From positions 62,001 through 126,000 of the IMG/VR virus record IMGVR_UViG_3300036792_000267: DNA of 64,000 bases; one strand, given 5' to 3'. Shown here in pieces: positions 1 to 6,464 of this stretch (within the stretch, counting starts at the first letter, position 1; every line of letters begins with the position of its first letter). Position numbers and translations under genes: made by a program. Source of the stretch: a virus. A model generated the notes under the pieces. The model did no database searches and was not told where the DNA came from. It was given only the letters and a program-made list of their open reading frames with translations.

Positions 1-39
1 TGACACCGCCTTCGGGCTCAGCCCCCTGCCGTCTTTCAA

Positions 40-113
40 GTCCGGTTAGCTCAGCCTGGGAGAGCGCTGCCTCCACACGGCAGGCGTCGGGGGTTCAAAT
101 CCCTCACTGGACA
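40..113 (+). tRNA. tRNA-Val (anticodon CAC)
   Basis: A full cloverleaf can be drawn: acceptor 40-46 with 106-112, D stem GCTC/GAGC, anticodon stem CTGCC/GGCAG and a T loop TTCAAAT. The 7-nt anticodon loop TCCACAC puts CAC at positions 34-36, reading GUG. Position 33, almost always U, is C here. No CCA is encoded. It is the first of six tRNAs packed head to tail. Confidence 0.85.
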
Positions 114-114
114 C

Positions 115-188
115 GGTGGGATTTGCCGTCGAGGGAAGGCGCAGGGTTGTGGTCCCTGCAAGGCGGGTCCGACTCCCGTATCTCACCC
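115..188 (+). tRNA. tRNA-His (anticodon GTG)
   Basis: The acceptor stem GGTGGGA pairs with TCTCACC (one G-T pair). The anticodon stem CAGGG/CCCTG encloses the loop TTGTGGT with anticodon GTG, reading CAC. The T loop is TCCGACT. The discriminator base is C, as expected for histidine tRNA. It starts one base after the preceding tRNA ends. Confidence 0.88.
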
Positions 189-191
189 CAA

Positions 192-271
192 AGCGACAGT
201 GGGCGGCGGCACGCCCAGCGGCCTGTAAAGCCGTGGCCTTGGCAGACCTGGGTCGGCACCAGGTGTCGCTA
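192..271 (+). tRNA. tRNA-Tyr (anticodon GTA), somewhat degenerate
   Basis: The acceptor AGCGACA pairs with TGTCGCT over 7 bp. The D stem is GGGC/GCCC and the anticodon loop CTGTAAA carries GTA. A 12-nt variable region with a short GCC/GGC stem fits the long variable arm of bacterial tRNA-Tyr. The T loop GTCGGCA lacks the usual T54 and A58, and position 8 is G instead of T, so it may be a weakened copy. Confidence 0.72.
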
Positions 272-302
272 CGTTAAGGTTTTCCCGAGAAAAGGAGAGC
301 CT

Positions 303-374
303 ATGCCCAGGTACACGATTCCCTGCGTCGCCCACTGTGAAAGCGGGGCATTAACGCAGGTCTTGCGCTCGTAG
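303..374 (+). CDS. possible 23-aa peptide between tRNAs
   Basis: An ATG follows a good ribosome binding site (AAAGGAGA, 6-7 nt spacing) and opens a 23-codon frame (begins MPRYTIPC) whose last 10 bases overlap tRNA-Arg(CCG). The same stretch holds CCTGCGT and ACGCAGG, which could pair as a hairpin. It may be a leader peptide, a structured spacer or the remains of a lost tRNA. I do not recognise the peptide. Confidence 0.22.
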   Translation: MPRYTIPCVAHCESGALTQVLRS

Positions 375-438
375 CTCAGTGGACAGAGCACCGGCTTCCG
401 GAGCCGGGTTGTCGGAGGTTCGAGTCCTCTCGGGCGCG
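365..438 (+). tRNA. tRNA-Arg (anticodon CCG)
   Basis: The acceptor GCGCTCG pairs with CGGGCGC, the anticodon stem is CCGGC/GCCGG and the loop TTCCGGA gives CCG, reading CGG. The T loop is TTCGAGT. All positions look canonical and CCA is not encoded. CGG is common in GC-rich genes, so this may support late gene translation. Confidence 0.9.
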
Positions 439-442
439 CTAT

Positions 443-519
443 GGCGGTATGGCCGAGTGCGGTTCAGGCACACGTCTGCAAAACGTGGTACCCGGGTTCG
501 ACCCCCGGTACCGCCTCCA
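443..519 (+). tRNA. tRNA-Cys (anticodon GCA), with encoded CCA
   Basis: The acceptor GGCGGTA pairs with TACCGCC, the anticodon stem is CACGT/ACGTG and the loop CTGCAAA carries GCA. The discriminator base is T, as usual for tRNA-Cys, and CCA is encoded at 517-519, unlike the neighbouring tRNAs. The T loop is TTCGACC. Confidence 0.9.
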
Positions 520-520
520 T

Positions 521-594
521 GACCCTGTAGCTCAGCTGGACAGAGCTGCTTCCCCCTAAGGAGCGAGTCGCTGGTTCGAGTCCAGCCAGGGCCA
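521..594 (+). tRNA. tRNA-Arg (anticodon CCT)
   Basis: The cloverleaf has D stem GCTC/GAGC, anticodon stem GCTTC/GGAGC (one T-G pair) and T stem GCTGG/CCAGC with loop TTCGAGT. The anticodon loop CCCCTAA gives CCT, reading the rare codon AGG, with C instead of U at position 33. The acceptor has one A-C mismatch at its second pair. Confidence 0.8.
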
Positions 595-639
595 CGTACG
601 CCGGTGCTCACGCTGTGGCAGTTCCGAGGTCCAATTACT

Positions 640-671
640 CCCCGTCGTCCCCTGGGACTGGCGGGGATTTT
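640..671 (+). terminator. intrinsic terminator after the tRNA cluster
   Basis: An outer stem CCCCG/CGGGG (640-644 with 662-666) surrounds an inner hairpin GTCCC/GGGAC, followed by ATTTT. It sits 45 bp after the last tRNA, where the cluster transcript should stop. Confidence 0.55.
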
Positions 672-690
672 CCTTGTGCTTATGGTGTAA

Positions 691-750
691 GGCAGGAGGC
701 CGGGTACGTGACTCGGCTTCGCGGATCGAGAACGGAACCGGCCTCCTGCC
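691..750. repeat. 13-bp perfect inverted repeat
   Basis: The arms at 691-703 (GGCAGGAGGCCGG) and 738-750 are exact reverse complements around 34 nt that contain a nested CTCG/CGAG pair. There is no T run, so it is not a classical terminator. The 595-903 gap holds this element, the upstream terminator and presumably the promoter of the secreted-protein gene, whose hexamers I could not identify. Confidence 0.7.
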
Positions 751-903
751 CCATCAGAGTACATTCGCCTCATTGTCCCGGTTCATCCCGTAGCCCGGGT
801 TTGGTCACGGTTCAGTTAACTTGTGGCAAGAAACACGGTTCCTGCGCCATAGTGGACTGTTTCCCCGCGGTCAGCGCGGGGGTTGGAGTGAGGGGAACGC
901 TCT

Positions 904-1848
904 ATGAAGTTTGGCAGGCGGCTTGCTGCCGCCGTAGTTGTGCCTTTTCTCGCGCTGGGGGGCGGCCTGGCCGCTGCCGGGGTCGCGAGCGCCGCGCCCG
1001 TCCCGACCGGCTACACGGCCTGGATCGGCCATGACCAGGTTGAGGTTTCCAGCCTCGGGGTGAACGCCGCCGCTGCCGTCAACGCCGCCGGCACGCTGAG
1101 CCTGACGGTGGGCTCGCCGAGCGCGAGCACCTACGCCCAGGCCGTGGTTGACCTTCCGGCAGGTAGCGTCCTGTCGCACTTCGCGCCGGAGTTCGTGACC
1201 GACAACTACAACGCGGGCTCCCCGCGGTGGGTCATCGAGTTGGCCAACGGCAAGAACCTGTTCGGCTACCCGGCGCAGGAGGGCGGCCAGTGGGAGGAGA
1301 GCTGGAGCGGCGCCCCGCACCTTTACACCAGCTACAACCAGGCGGTGACTGACGCCGGCGGGTACGGCCAGGTGGTGAAGAGCGCGTTCATCGTGGCGGA
1401 CGGCGACCAGGCGCCGGGCACAACCGACACCATCTCGCATGTCAGCTACGGCGGCACGGACCTGACGGTGAAGCCGGTTTACGCGCCGGTGCCGCGCCTG
1501 TCCCACGGCCACGCGGTGGCCACTGCGGCGACGAGCGAGGAAGTGCTGTTCACCCTGTCCGGGGCCCCGAGCTGGGTCCGGTTCTACATCGTGGGGCCGG
1601 GAGCCATCAACGGTCACGTCGGCTGGGTGAACGCCCAGCTCGGGGTGAACATCGGCTACTACTTCGGCCTTGAGGCGCACCACGGCTACGCGGTCTACTA
1701 CCAGCCGGTGGTTGCCCAGGGCAGCGCGGTGCCGGTCCCCGGTTCGCACATGGGCTACGTGTACTTCGTCAGCGGCGCCAACGTCGGCGCGACTGCGGCT
1801 TACACCGGCCCGTCCTCGATCGCCGGGATGTACCGCCTGGCTGCGTAG
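904..1848 (+). CDS. secreted protein of unknown function
   Basis: The 314-aa product begins with a clear Sec signal peptide: a basic start (MKFGRR), a hydrophobic core and an alanine-rich cleavage site near residues 26-32 (ASA before APV). The mature part is rich in Gly, Tyr and Trp with no cysteine cluster, suggesting an extracellular beta-rich fold. The start follows a GGAGTGAGGGG binding site. It stands alone between the tRNA terminator and its own strong terminator, so it is probably transcribed independently of the head operon. An exported protein beside phage head genes could act at the host surface, for example in exclusion, or be carried as cargo. No known family is recognised. Confidence 0.8.
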   Translation: MKFGRRLAAAVVVPFLALGGGLAAAGVASAAPVPTGYTAWIGHDQVEVSSLGVNAAAAVNAAGTLSLTVGSPSASTYAQAVVDLPAGSVLSHFAPEFVTDNYNAGSPRWVIELANGKNLFGYPAQEGGQWEESWSGAPHLYTSYNQAVTDAGGYGQVVKSAFIVADGDQAPGTTDTISHVSYGGTDLTVKPVYAPVPRLSHGHAVATAATSEEVLFTLSGAPSWVRFYIVGPGAINGHVGWVNAQLGVNIGYYFGLEAHHGYAVYYQPVVAQGSAVPVPGSHMGYVYFVSGANVGATAAYTGPSSIAGMYRLAA

Positions 1849-1879
1849 CAGGAGACCCACAACCGCATAAACAACCAGC

Positions 1880-1915
1880 AGAGCCCCCGGCCCACCCCCG
1901 GGGGCTCTGCGTTTT
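1880..1915 (+). terminator. strong intrinsic terminator
   Basis: An 11-bp perfect stem AGAGCCCCCGG/CCGGGGGCTCT (1880-1890 with 1898-1908) with a 7-nt loop is followed by TGCGTTTT. It separates the secreted-protein gene from the head operon and lies directly upstream of a CGATTG promoter-like hexamer. Confidence 0.88.
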
Positions 1916-1916
1916 C

Positions 1917-1922
1917 CGATTG
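1917..1922 (+). promoter_or_regulatory. CGATTR start-associated element (CGATTG)
   Basis: The hexamer is followed by 7 nt (CCCGTGC) and then the ATG at 1930. It comes just after a terminator, where a new promoter is needed, and the gene lacks a Shine-Dalgarno sequence. Confidence 0.6.
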
Positions 1923-1929
1923 CCCGTGC

Positions 1930-2229
1930 ATGCGCCTTCAGGGAATGTGGCACGAGTTCATGGCCGACGCCGGCAATGCGCCGGGCCAGCAGCAGGGAGA
2001 CGTCATCGTCACCCTGATGGAGCCGGTCGGCGGGGTTCAGGAGGTCACCGTGCCGAGTGGTGACGTGACCGTCGCGGCCGAGGCCGGCAACCTCATCGGC
2101 GTGCAGCTCAAGACCCCGGACGGGCGGCACCTGTTCATCAGTGCCGCCAACCTCGCCGGGATGATCGACGCCCCGGCCAGCGAGGACAAGGACAAGCCCG
2201 CACGGCCCCCCAGGCAGCCAGGGAAGTAA
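1930..2229 (+). CDS. hypothetical protein, first gene of head operon
   Basis: The 99-aa product is small and neutral with a charged, proline-rich tail (DKDKPARPPRQPGK). A central stretch (VTVPSGDVTVAAEAGNLIGV) could form a small beta domain. There is no ribosome binding site; the start is fixed by the CGATTG element. It lies just upstream of the portal gene, a place often taken by small terminase or head accessory proteins, but no family is recognised. An internal ATG at 1945 is a less likely start. Confidence 0.7.
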   Translation: MRLQGMWHEFMADAGNAPGQQQGDVIVTLMEPVGGVQEVTVPSGDVTVAAEAGNLIGVQLKTPDGRHLFISAANLAGMIDAPASEDKDKPARPPRQPGK

Positions 2230-2235
2230 GCCCCC

Positions 2236-2241
2236 CGATTA
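2236..2241 (+). promoter_or_regulatory. CGATTR start-associated element (CGATTA)
   Basis: Seven nucleotides (AGGGGTC) separate the hexamer from the portal ATG at 2249. The AGGGG in the spacer could double as a weak ribosome binding site. Confidence 0.55.
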
Positions 2242-2248
2242 AGGGGTC

Positions 2249-3853
2249 ATGACTACACCAGGCGGCGGCCAGGGCTCCTACAGCGCCAGCGTGCAGCCGC
2301 CTGGTGGCATGGGGGTCAGCAGCCAGGGTTACGGCCAGGAGGGCTACGTCCTTCAGGATGAGCAGTCGCTCGTCCGGCCGCCTGACGAGGCGCTTAACTT
2401 CGCCACCGGCGTCCCGTATTTTCTACCCTTCGCAACCCCGTACCGGGATTCGTGGGAAGTCTTCCGCGACGACCCGGTGTCGATCCGCCAGCTGGTCACC
2501 ATGCGCCGCCGCGACGGCCAGGCCAGGGCGCTGTACCGGCTGCTGACCAAGCCCCTGCTGAGCGCGATGAAGAACGCCGACGTGGTGCCTGCCGACGGCG
2601 TGGTGGGCGGGGTCGAGGAAGCGCAGTTCTGCAAGGACCTGCTGTTCGCGCCGCGGGCGCAGGGCGGGATGACGCACAGCTTCGACAAGTTCGTCAAGCA
2701 GATGCTGCTCGCGCTGTTCAACGGGTTCAGCGCCTGGGAGATGGTCTACTGGCGGCCGAAGACGGGGCCGAACAAGGGCAAGTGGACGCTGCGGAAGATC
2801 GACTGGCGGCCGAGTGAGACGCTGACGTTCCTCCTTGACGGCCAGGGCGAGTTCAACGGCTTCCGGCAGCGCACGTTCTTCCAGGGCCGCACCATTGACG
2901 TCAAGATCGAGAAAGAAACTGCGCTGTACTACGCGCACGAGGAAGCCGAACGCCCGTTCTACGGCGTATCGATGTTCGAAAGCGCCTTTTACCACTACGA
3001 CAAGAAGGAAAAGCTCTACTATATCGCGCACCTGGCTGCGCAAAGGGCCGCCGTGGGACTGCGCGTGGGCACGATGGTGCCGAATGCCGCAGCGGAAGAC
3101 AAGAACAACTTCATCCGCGCGCTTGCTCAGCTGGGGCTCGCGCAGTACATCGCGCTGCCCACCGCCGACTGGACGGTGCAGACGCTCAACGAGGCTGCGG
3201 CCCGCTTTGACTTCCTCGGGTTGATCAACCACCACAATTCGCAGATGTCAAAGAGCGTTCTCGCTCAGTGGTTCGACAATGAGCAGGGCGGCGGCCAGGG
3301 GGATAGCACACTGGTCGACTTCGGGAAGCAAGACGACGTGACCTATTTCCTCATGCTGGAAGGCATCCTGGAGGAAATGGCACAGGTCGTCACCGACCAC
3401 ATCTTCCCGCGCTTTGTCGACTGGAATTTCGGGTCGGGCAAGTACCCGCAGTTCAAGTGGGGCCCGCTGACCGAGGAGGCCAAGAGCGCGATCAAGGACG
3501 CGTTCCTCCAGCTGGCCGTTGCCGGCCAGCAGGCGAACGTCACGCCGGAGTTCATGCTGGCGCTGGAGCAGCGGGAGGCCACTGACTTCGGGTTCGACAT
3601 CGACTACGACAAGATCAAGGCCGAGCGCGAGAAGCAGCAGAAGCAGCTGCTTGACCAGCAGAAGAAGCAGGCGCAGCAGGCCCAGCAGCAGGCGCAGAAC
3701 CCGGTGCAGGCTGGGAAGGGCGGGTCGCAGCAGCAGCCGGTGGTGCACATCAAGGTGCCGGTCGGCTCGCAGACCTCGGCCACCGGCACGTCGGCGTCCT
3801 CTGGCGGCAGCGCGGTTGGCCAGACCACCAAGGGGAACGGGCTGGGCGGGTGA
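2249..3853 (+). CDS. phage portal protein
   Basis: The 534-aa product matches the DUF935/SPP1-like portal type. A Gly-rich N-terminus is followed by a region on early contact with capsid (EVFRDDPVSIRQLVTMRRRD), a core with PFYGVSMFESAFYHYDKKEK around residues 235-255, and the long stem helices. The C-terminus is a Gln-rich helix (residues 455-490, QQKQLLDQQKKQAQQ) and then a flexible Ser/Thr/Gly tail. Portals form the dodecameric DNA gate at the capsid vertex and dock the terminase and the connector. The length fits the family. It overlaps the next gene by 4 bp. Confidence 0.92.
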   Translation: MTTPGGGQGSYSASVQPPGGMGVSSQGYGQEGYVLQDEQSLVRPPDEALNFATGVPYFLPFATPYRDSWEVFRDDPVSIRQLVTMRRRDGQARALYRLLTKPLLSAMKNADVVPADGVVGGVEEAQFCKDLLFAPRAQGGMTHSFDKFVKQMLLALFNGFSAWEMVYWRPKTGPNKGKWTLRKIDWRPSETLTFLLDGQGEFNGFRQRTFFQGRTIDVKIEKETALYYAHEEAERPFYGVSMFESAFYHYDKKEKLYYIAHLAAQRAAVGLRVGTMVPNAAAEDKNNFIRALAQLGLAQYIALPTADWTVQTLNEAAARFDFLGLINHHNSQMSKSVLAQWFDNEQGGGQGDSTLVDFGKQDDVTYFLMLEGILEEMAQVVTDHIFPRFVDWNFGSGKYPQFKWGPLTEEAKSAIKDAFLQLAVAGQQANVTPEFMLALEQREATDFGFDIDYDKIKAEREKQQKQLLDQQKKQAQQAQQQAQNPVQAGKGGSQQQPVVHIKVPVGSQTSATGTSASSGGSAVGQTTKGNGLGG

Positions 3854-4155
3854 GCGCGCACGATGCCATGGTGGCGCTCGCCCGCGACCTTATCGAGGAG
3901 ATTGCCGCCGGGCGCGCGGTCGAGCTGGCGGCCGGCATGGGGGTTCCCGGCCAGCCAGCCGCCCCCGACCCGTCGCTGCTGCCGAAGACCGCGCCGACGG
4001 GAGCCGCCGCCGTGTACCCGCAGCTCGGCCAGGCCCTGGTGACCCGGCCGGGCGACACCATCTCCGGGCTCGCCTACACGCACCTCACGCCTAACCCGCC
4101 ACCCGGTCAGCCCGGTCAGCCGCCGCGACCGGGGCAGCCGATTGCCGGGCAGTGA
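3850..4155 (+). CDS. hypothetical protein, proline-rich C-terminus
   Basis: The 101-aa product starts at a GTG overlapping the portal stop (GTGA). The N-terminal half is helical. A central stretch RPGDTISGLAYTHL resembles the first half of a LysM motif but is too short for a full domain. The tail is Pro/Gly/Gln-rich and probably disordered. Its place between portal and MuF-like genes suggests a head accessory role. Confidence 0.7.
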   Translation: MSAHDAMVALARDLIEEIAAGRAVELAAGMGVPGQPAAPDPSLLPKTAPTGAAAVYPQLGQALVTRPGDTISGLAYTHLTPNPPPGQPGQPPRPGQPIAGQ

Positions 4156-4631
4156 GCGACGCCCGGCAGATGCAACAGACCGCCCCGTACCCTGATGAGC
4201 TGGCCTGCCTGGTTGAGTGCTTGTGCTACCGACGGCACCTGGGCTGGAGCGTGTGGCTGGAAGACGACTGCGTACGCGACCCGGCCTCAACGCACAGGGG
4301 GGAGTCGCGTGGCCTGACGCTGGTGGTGCAGCGGTGCGGGCCCAACACTTACCACCCCGAGCACATGATGACGGTTAACCACTACTTCCCGGTGCCACCC
4401 GCCTCTTACAAGCTCGCGTCGTGGCAGAGGTGGCTGTTCGACCGGCTGGGTGACGTGGACACCCATGAGCGCATGGAGGACTTCGCGGTTGCCGACCACC
4501 CTGGCAGCGCGAACATGACTCGTCCGTACAAGCCCAACCACGGCCCAGGTGAAGACCCGTATCGCGTGTGCGAGTTCACCACTGACGAGGCGCGGCGCAC
4601 GTCGTTCCGCGGGGACCTGAACCCCGAGTAG
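4152..4631 (+). CDS. hypothetical head-region protein
   Basis: The 159-aa product begins at a GTG overlapping the previous stop. It contains three early cysteines (residues 19-26), many Trp and His residues, and a conserved-looking core (SWQRWLFDRLGDVDTHERME). It is translationally coupled inside the portal-to-MuF block, so a role in the virion or its assembly is plausible. I recognise no family. Confidence 0.72.
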   Translation: MSDARQMQQTAPYPDELACLVECLCYRRHLGWSVWLEDDCVRDPASTHRGESRGLTLVVQRCGPNTYHPEHMMTVNHYFPVPPASYKLASWQRWLFDRLGDVDTHERMEDFAVADHPGSANMTRPYKPNHGPGEDPYRVCEFTTDEARRTSFRGDLNPE

Positions 4632-4632
4632 C

Positions 4633-5640
4633 GTGGCCTCGCTCGGGCAGGAGCTTGCCTCCGCTGTCCGCCAGTCGGTTGCCGAGGCGGCCGGCTACCT
4701 GGCGCTGGTCACCCGCAACAACCCCACGGGGACGGCCGAGGACCTGCTGCGCCGGCCTGACACTGACGCGGTGCTGCAGCAGGCCCTGGACGAGGCACGG
4801 GAGTCGGCCAGGGAAGTAGTCCAGCAGGCGTGGTACTCCGCAGGGGGCGTGACCGGCGAAGACGAGACGCTGGGTCACCTGCTGGACGATATCGGCCGGA
4901 TTTTCGGGAACCTAGCCCACCTGCGCGGCCTGGTACGGCACGCGCACGCGTCGGTTCCCCGGCGCCCGTTCACCCGCGGCGTGCACGCTCCAGGCGAGCA
5001 CCCGGACCAGCGCGCGGCCGAGGAGCGCGGTGACGCGGTGCGGGACGCGCTGCTTAACTGGGGCCGCCAGGCCGCGCTCCGTGCCCGGATGGCGGCGCAC
5101 ATGGCCGAGGGCACTGGGGCTGCCGCCGCGGTCCTGGCTGACGCGATCGAGCGCGAAGCCCAGGGGGAAAAGCTGCGCAAGCGGTGGCGGGCGCATACTG
5201 AGAGCCCGACATGCTGTCACTGGTGCCGCAAGCTGAACGGGGTGACGATTGGCCTGCGCGAGAGTTTCGCCCCGTTCCTGGGCGGCCCGGCCGTCATGCC
5301 GCAGTCGCGGCAGCGCCACGTGGCCTCCCCGGCCGGGGAGCGGAGGTACGGGCTGCCGGCAGGCGCCAGGATCGTCCTCACGCACCCGCCGCGCCCGTAC
5401 CACGGTAGGCTTCAGGGGCCGTTGCTCCATCCTTTCTGCAGGTGCTGGCTGGAAATCGTACGTACTGGCGACAAAGGTGACGTATCTCCTGATAGCGGGC
5501 CGGCCTCGGCCGGGTTCATCTCCGCGGATGACGTACGGGACATGCCCGAAGACGAGTACCAGGCCGACCTCGCGTTCATGGAGGCTGCCGTCCACGAGCT
5601 TGACCAAATGCTGAAAAGACTGGCTGAGGGCGGTGGCTGA
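4633..5640 (+). CDS. MuF-like minor head protein
   Basis: The 335-aa product has a long alpha-helical N-terminal half and a C-terminal MuF/SPP1-gp7 type domain. The signature is a CHWCRKLNG motif near residue 195 (zinc-ribbon-like CxxC), later TH-rich segments, and HPFCRCWLEIV at about residue 275. Proteins of this family bind the portal and are packaged in small numbers; some carry toxin domains, but none is visible here. It starts at GTG, 2 nt after the previous stop, and overlaps the next gene by 8 bp. Confidence 0.85.
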   Translation: MASLGQELASAVRQSVAEAAGYLALVTRNNPTGTAEDLLRRPDTDAVLQQALDEARESAREVVQQAWYSAGGVTGEDETLGHLLDDIGRIFGNLAHLRGLVRHAHASVPRRPFTRGVHAPGEHPDQRAAEERGDAVRDALLNWGRQAALRARMAAHMAEGTGAAAAVLADAIEREAQGEKLRKRWRAHTESPTCCHWCRKLNGVTIGLRESFAPFLGGPAVMPQSRQRHVASPAGERRYGLPAGARIVLTHPPRPYHGRLQGPLLHPFCRCWLEIVRTGDKGDVSPDSGPASAGFISADDVRDMPEDEYQADLAFMEAAVHELDQMLKRLAEGGG

Positions 5641-5866
5641 CAAGACACGCCAGTGGTTCGCGGACAGCAACGTCTCCTATGCCCTCGGGGTTCTCGCCTT
5701 GTTCGAGCACGCCCGCGAGCACCGGGTGCACTACATCTACGGGCCGCTCGACCTTCACTCCATGACCGACGGCGGGCTGACGGTCTCCGGCACCGAGCAA
5801 GAGCTTGAGCAGGCTGCCGCGGTGCTTGGCAACGTGCCCGGCCTGGTGGAGTACCAGCCCGATTAG
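5633..5866 (+). CDS. small hypothetical head-region protein
   Basis: The 77-aa product starts at a GTG overlapping the MuF-like gene. It looks like a small alpha/beta protein (YALGVLALFEHAREHRVHYI, then GPLDLHSMTDGGLTVSGT). It ends in Asp followed by TAG, and that GATTAG is part of the CGATTA element for the next gene. Function unknown. Confidence 0.72.
   Translation: MADKTRQWFADSNVSYALGVLALFEHAREHRVHYIYGPLDLHSMTDGGLTVSGTEQELEQAAAVLGNVPGLVEYQPD
5860..5865 (+). promoter_or_regulatory. CGATTR start-associated element (CGATTA)
   Basis: The hexamer includes the stop codon of the previous gene and is followed by 7 nt (GCCGCAT) and the GTG at 5873. No Shine-Dalgarno sequence is present. Confidence 0.5.
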
Positions 5867-5872
5867 CCGCAT

Positions 5873-6214
5873 GTGAGCGAATGGACGACCCGCGGCGAAG
5901 GCGAGTGGGCGGTGCGCGAGGAGCCTGCACCGGAAGAGGAAAGCAGCCCCCAGGCCGGCGCTGGCCCGGAGACTGCTGACATTGACGAGGACGCGGCCCC
6001 TGACGCTGACGGGTTACGAGGCGAAGGCGCGCGGGTCCTGGTTAACGAGCAGCCAGAACGTGGTTTCGCTGGCGGTTACCTCGGCTGGCTTGCTTCCGAT
6101 CCCTGTGCCGTTAGGGCCGCCGCCGTTTGCGAAGGACTTGTCCACTTGCCGTTCTCCTGCCGTAGAAATTTGCACGGTTCGCTGCAACGGAACTTATCCT
6201 GCACAGAACGCTAG
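5873..6214 (+). CDS. acidic hypothetical protein, uncertain C-terminal half
   Basis: The 113-aa frame begins with about 45 very acidic residues (EEPAPEEESSPQ...DIDEDAAPDAD). After roughly base 6010 the codon pattern weakens, and another frame (from 5982, running on to 6458) looks equally plausible for about 40 codons. Base composition is lower in G+C from 6040 to 6230. The frame may be shifted here, or the second half may be noncoding. Scaffold-like acidic segments are common just before the protease, but the function is unknown. Confidence 0.5.
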   Translation: MSEWTTRGEGEWAVREEPAPEEESSPQAGAGPETADIDEDAAPDADGLRGEGARVLVNEQPERGFAGGYLGWLASDPCAVRAAAVCEGLVHLPFSCRRNLHGSLQRNLSCTER

Positions 6215-6233
6215 ACCCAAGTCAAGAGGAAGC

Positions 6234-6458
6234 ATGATCGCCAAGCTGAACGGGGACGTGCCGGGGGAAATCGCCGAGATCGCCGGGCATCTGCAGGCAG
6301 CCGGGCTGGATGACGCGGCGGCCAGGGTGCGCGAGGCCGCGGAGCTGGCCGGCACTGACCCCGGGCAGGCGCAGGACATCCTGCGGGAAGCCTCTGACGC
6401 CCTCATGGCGCAGGTGCCCGCCTACAGCCACCGGCGCAAGGTCCCTTCATCCGATTAG
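6234..6458 (+). CDS. small helical protein before the head protease
   Basis: The 74-aa product starts at an ATG with a GAGGA binding site 4 nt upstream. The sequence is nearly all helix (DVPGEIAEIAGHLQAAGLDD, then VREAAELAGTDPGQAQDIL). The longer frame beginning at 5982 also covers it, but the binding site favours this start. It ends with Asp-TAG inside the next CGATTA element. Function unknown. Confidence 0.68.
   Translation: MIAKLNGDVPGEIAEIAGHLQAAGLDDAAARVREAAELAGTDPGQAQDILREASDALMAQVPAYSHRRKVPSSD
6452..6457 (+). promoter_or_regulatory. CGATTR start-associated element (CGATTA)
   Basis: Seven nucleotides (GGGGTGC) lead to the ATG of the protease gene at 6465. The string CGATTR-NNN-GTGCATG occurs here and also at 1917 and 16013. 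Confidence 0.62.
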
Positions 6459-6464
6459 GGGTGC

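Noticed and set aside
691-750. Attachment site (attP)
   Set aside because: It is a strong inverted repeat beside tRNAs, but no integrase gene or tRNA-end duplication is visible in the window.
5982-6458. Single 158-aa protein from ATG 5982
   Set aside because: Its start has no binding site and lies inside another gene, whereas ATG 6234 has a clear GAGGA site. The longer reading is left as a possibility only.
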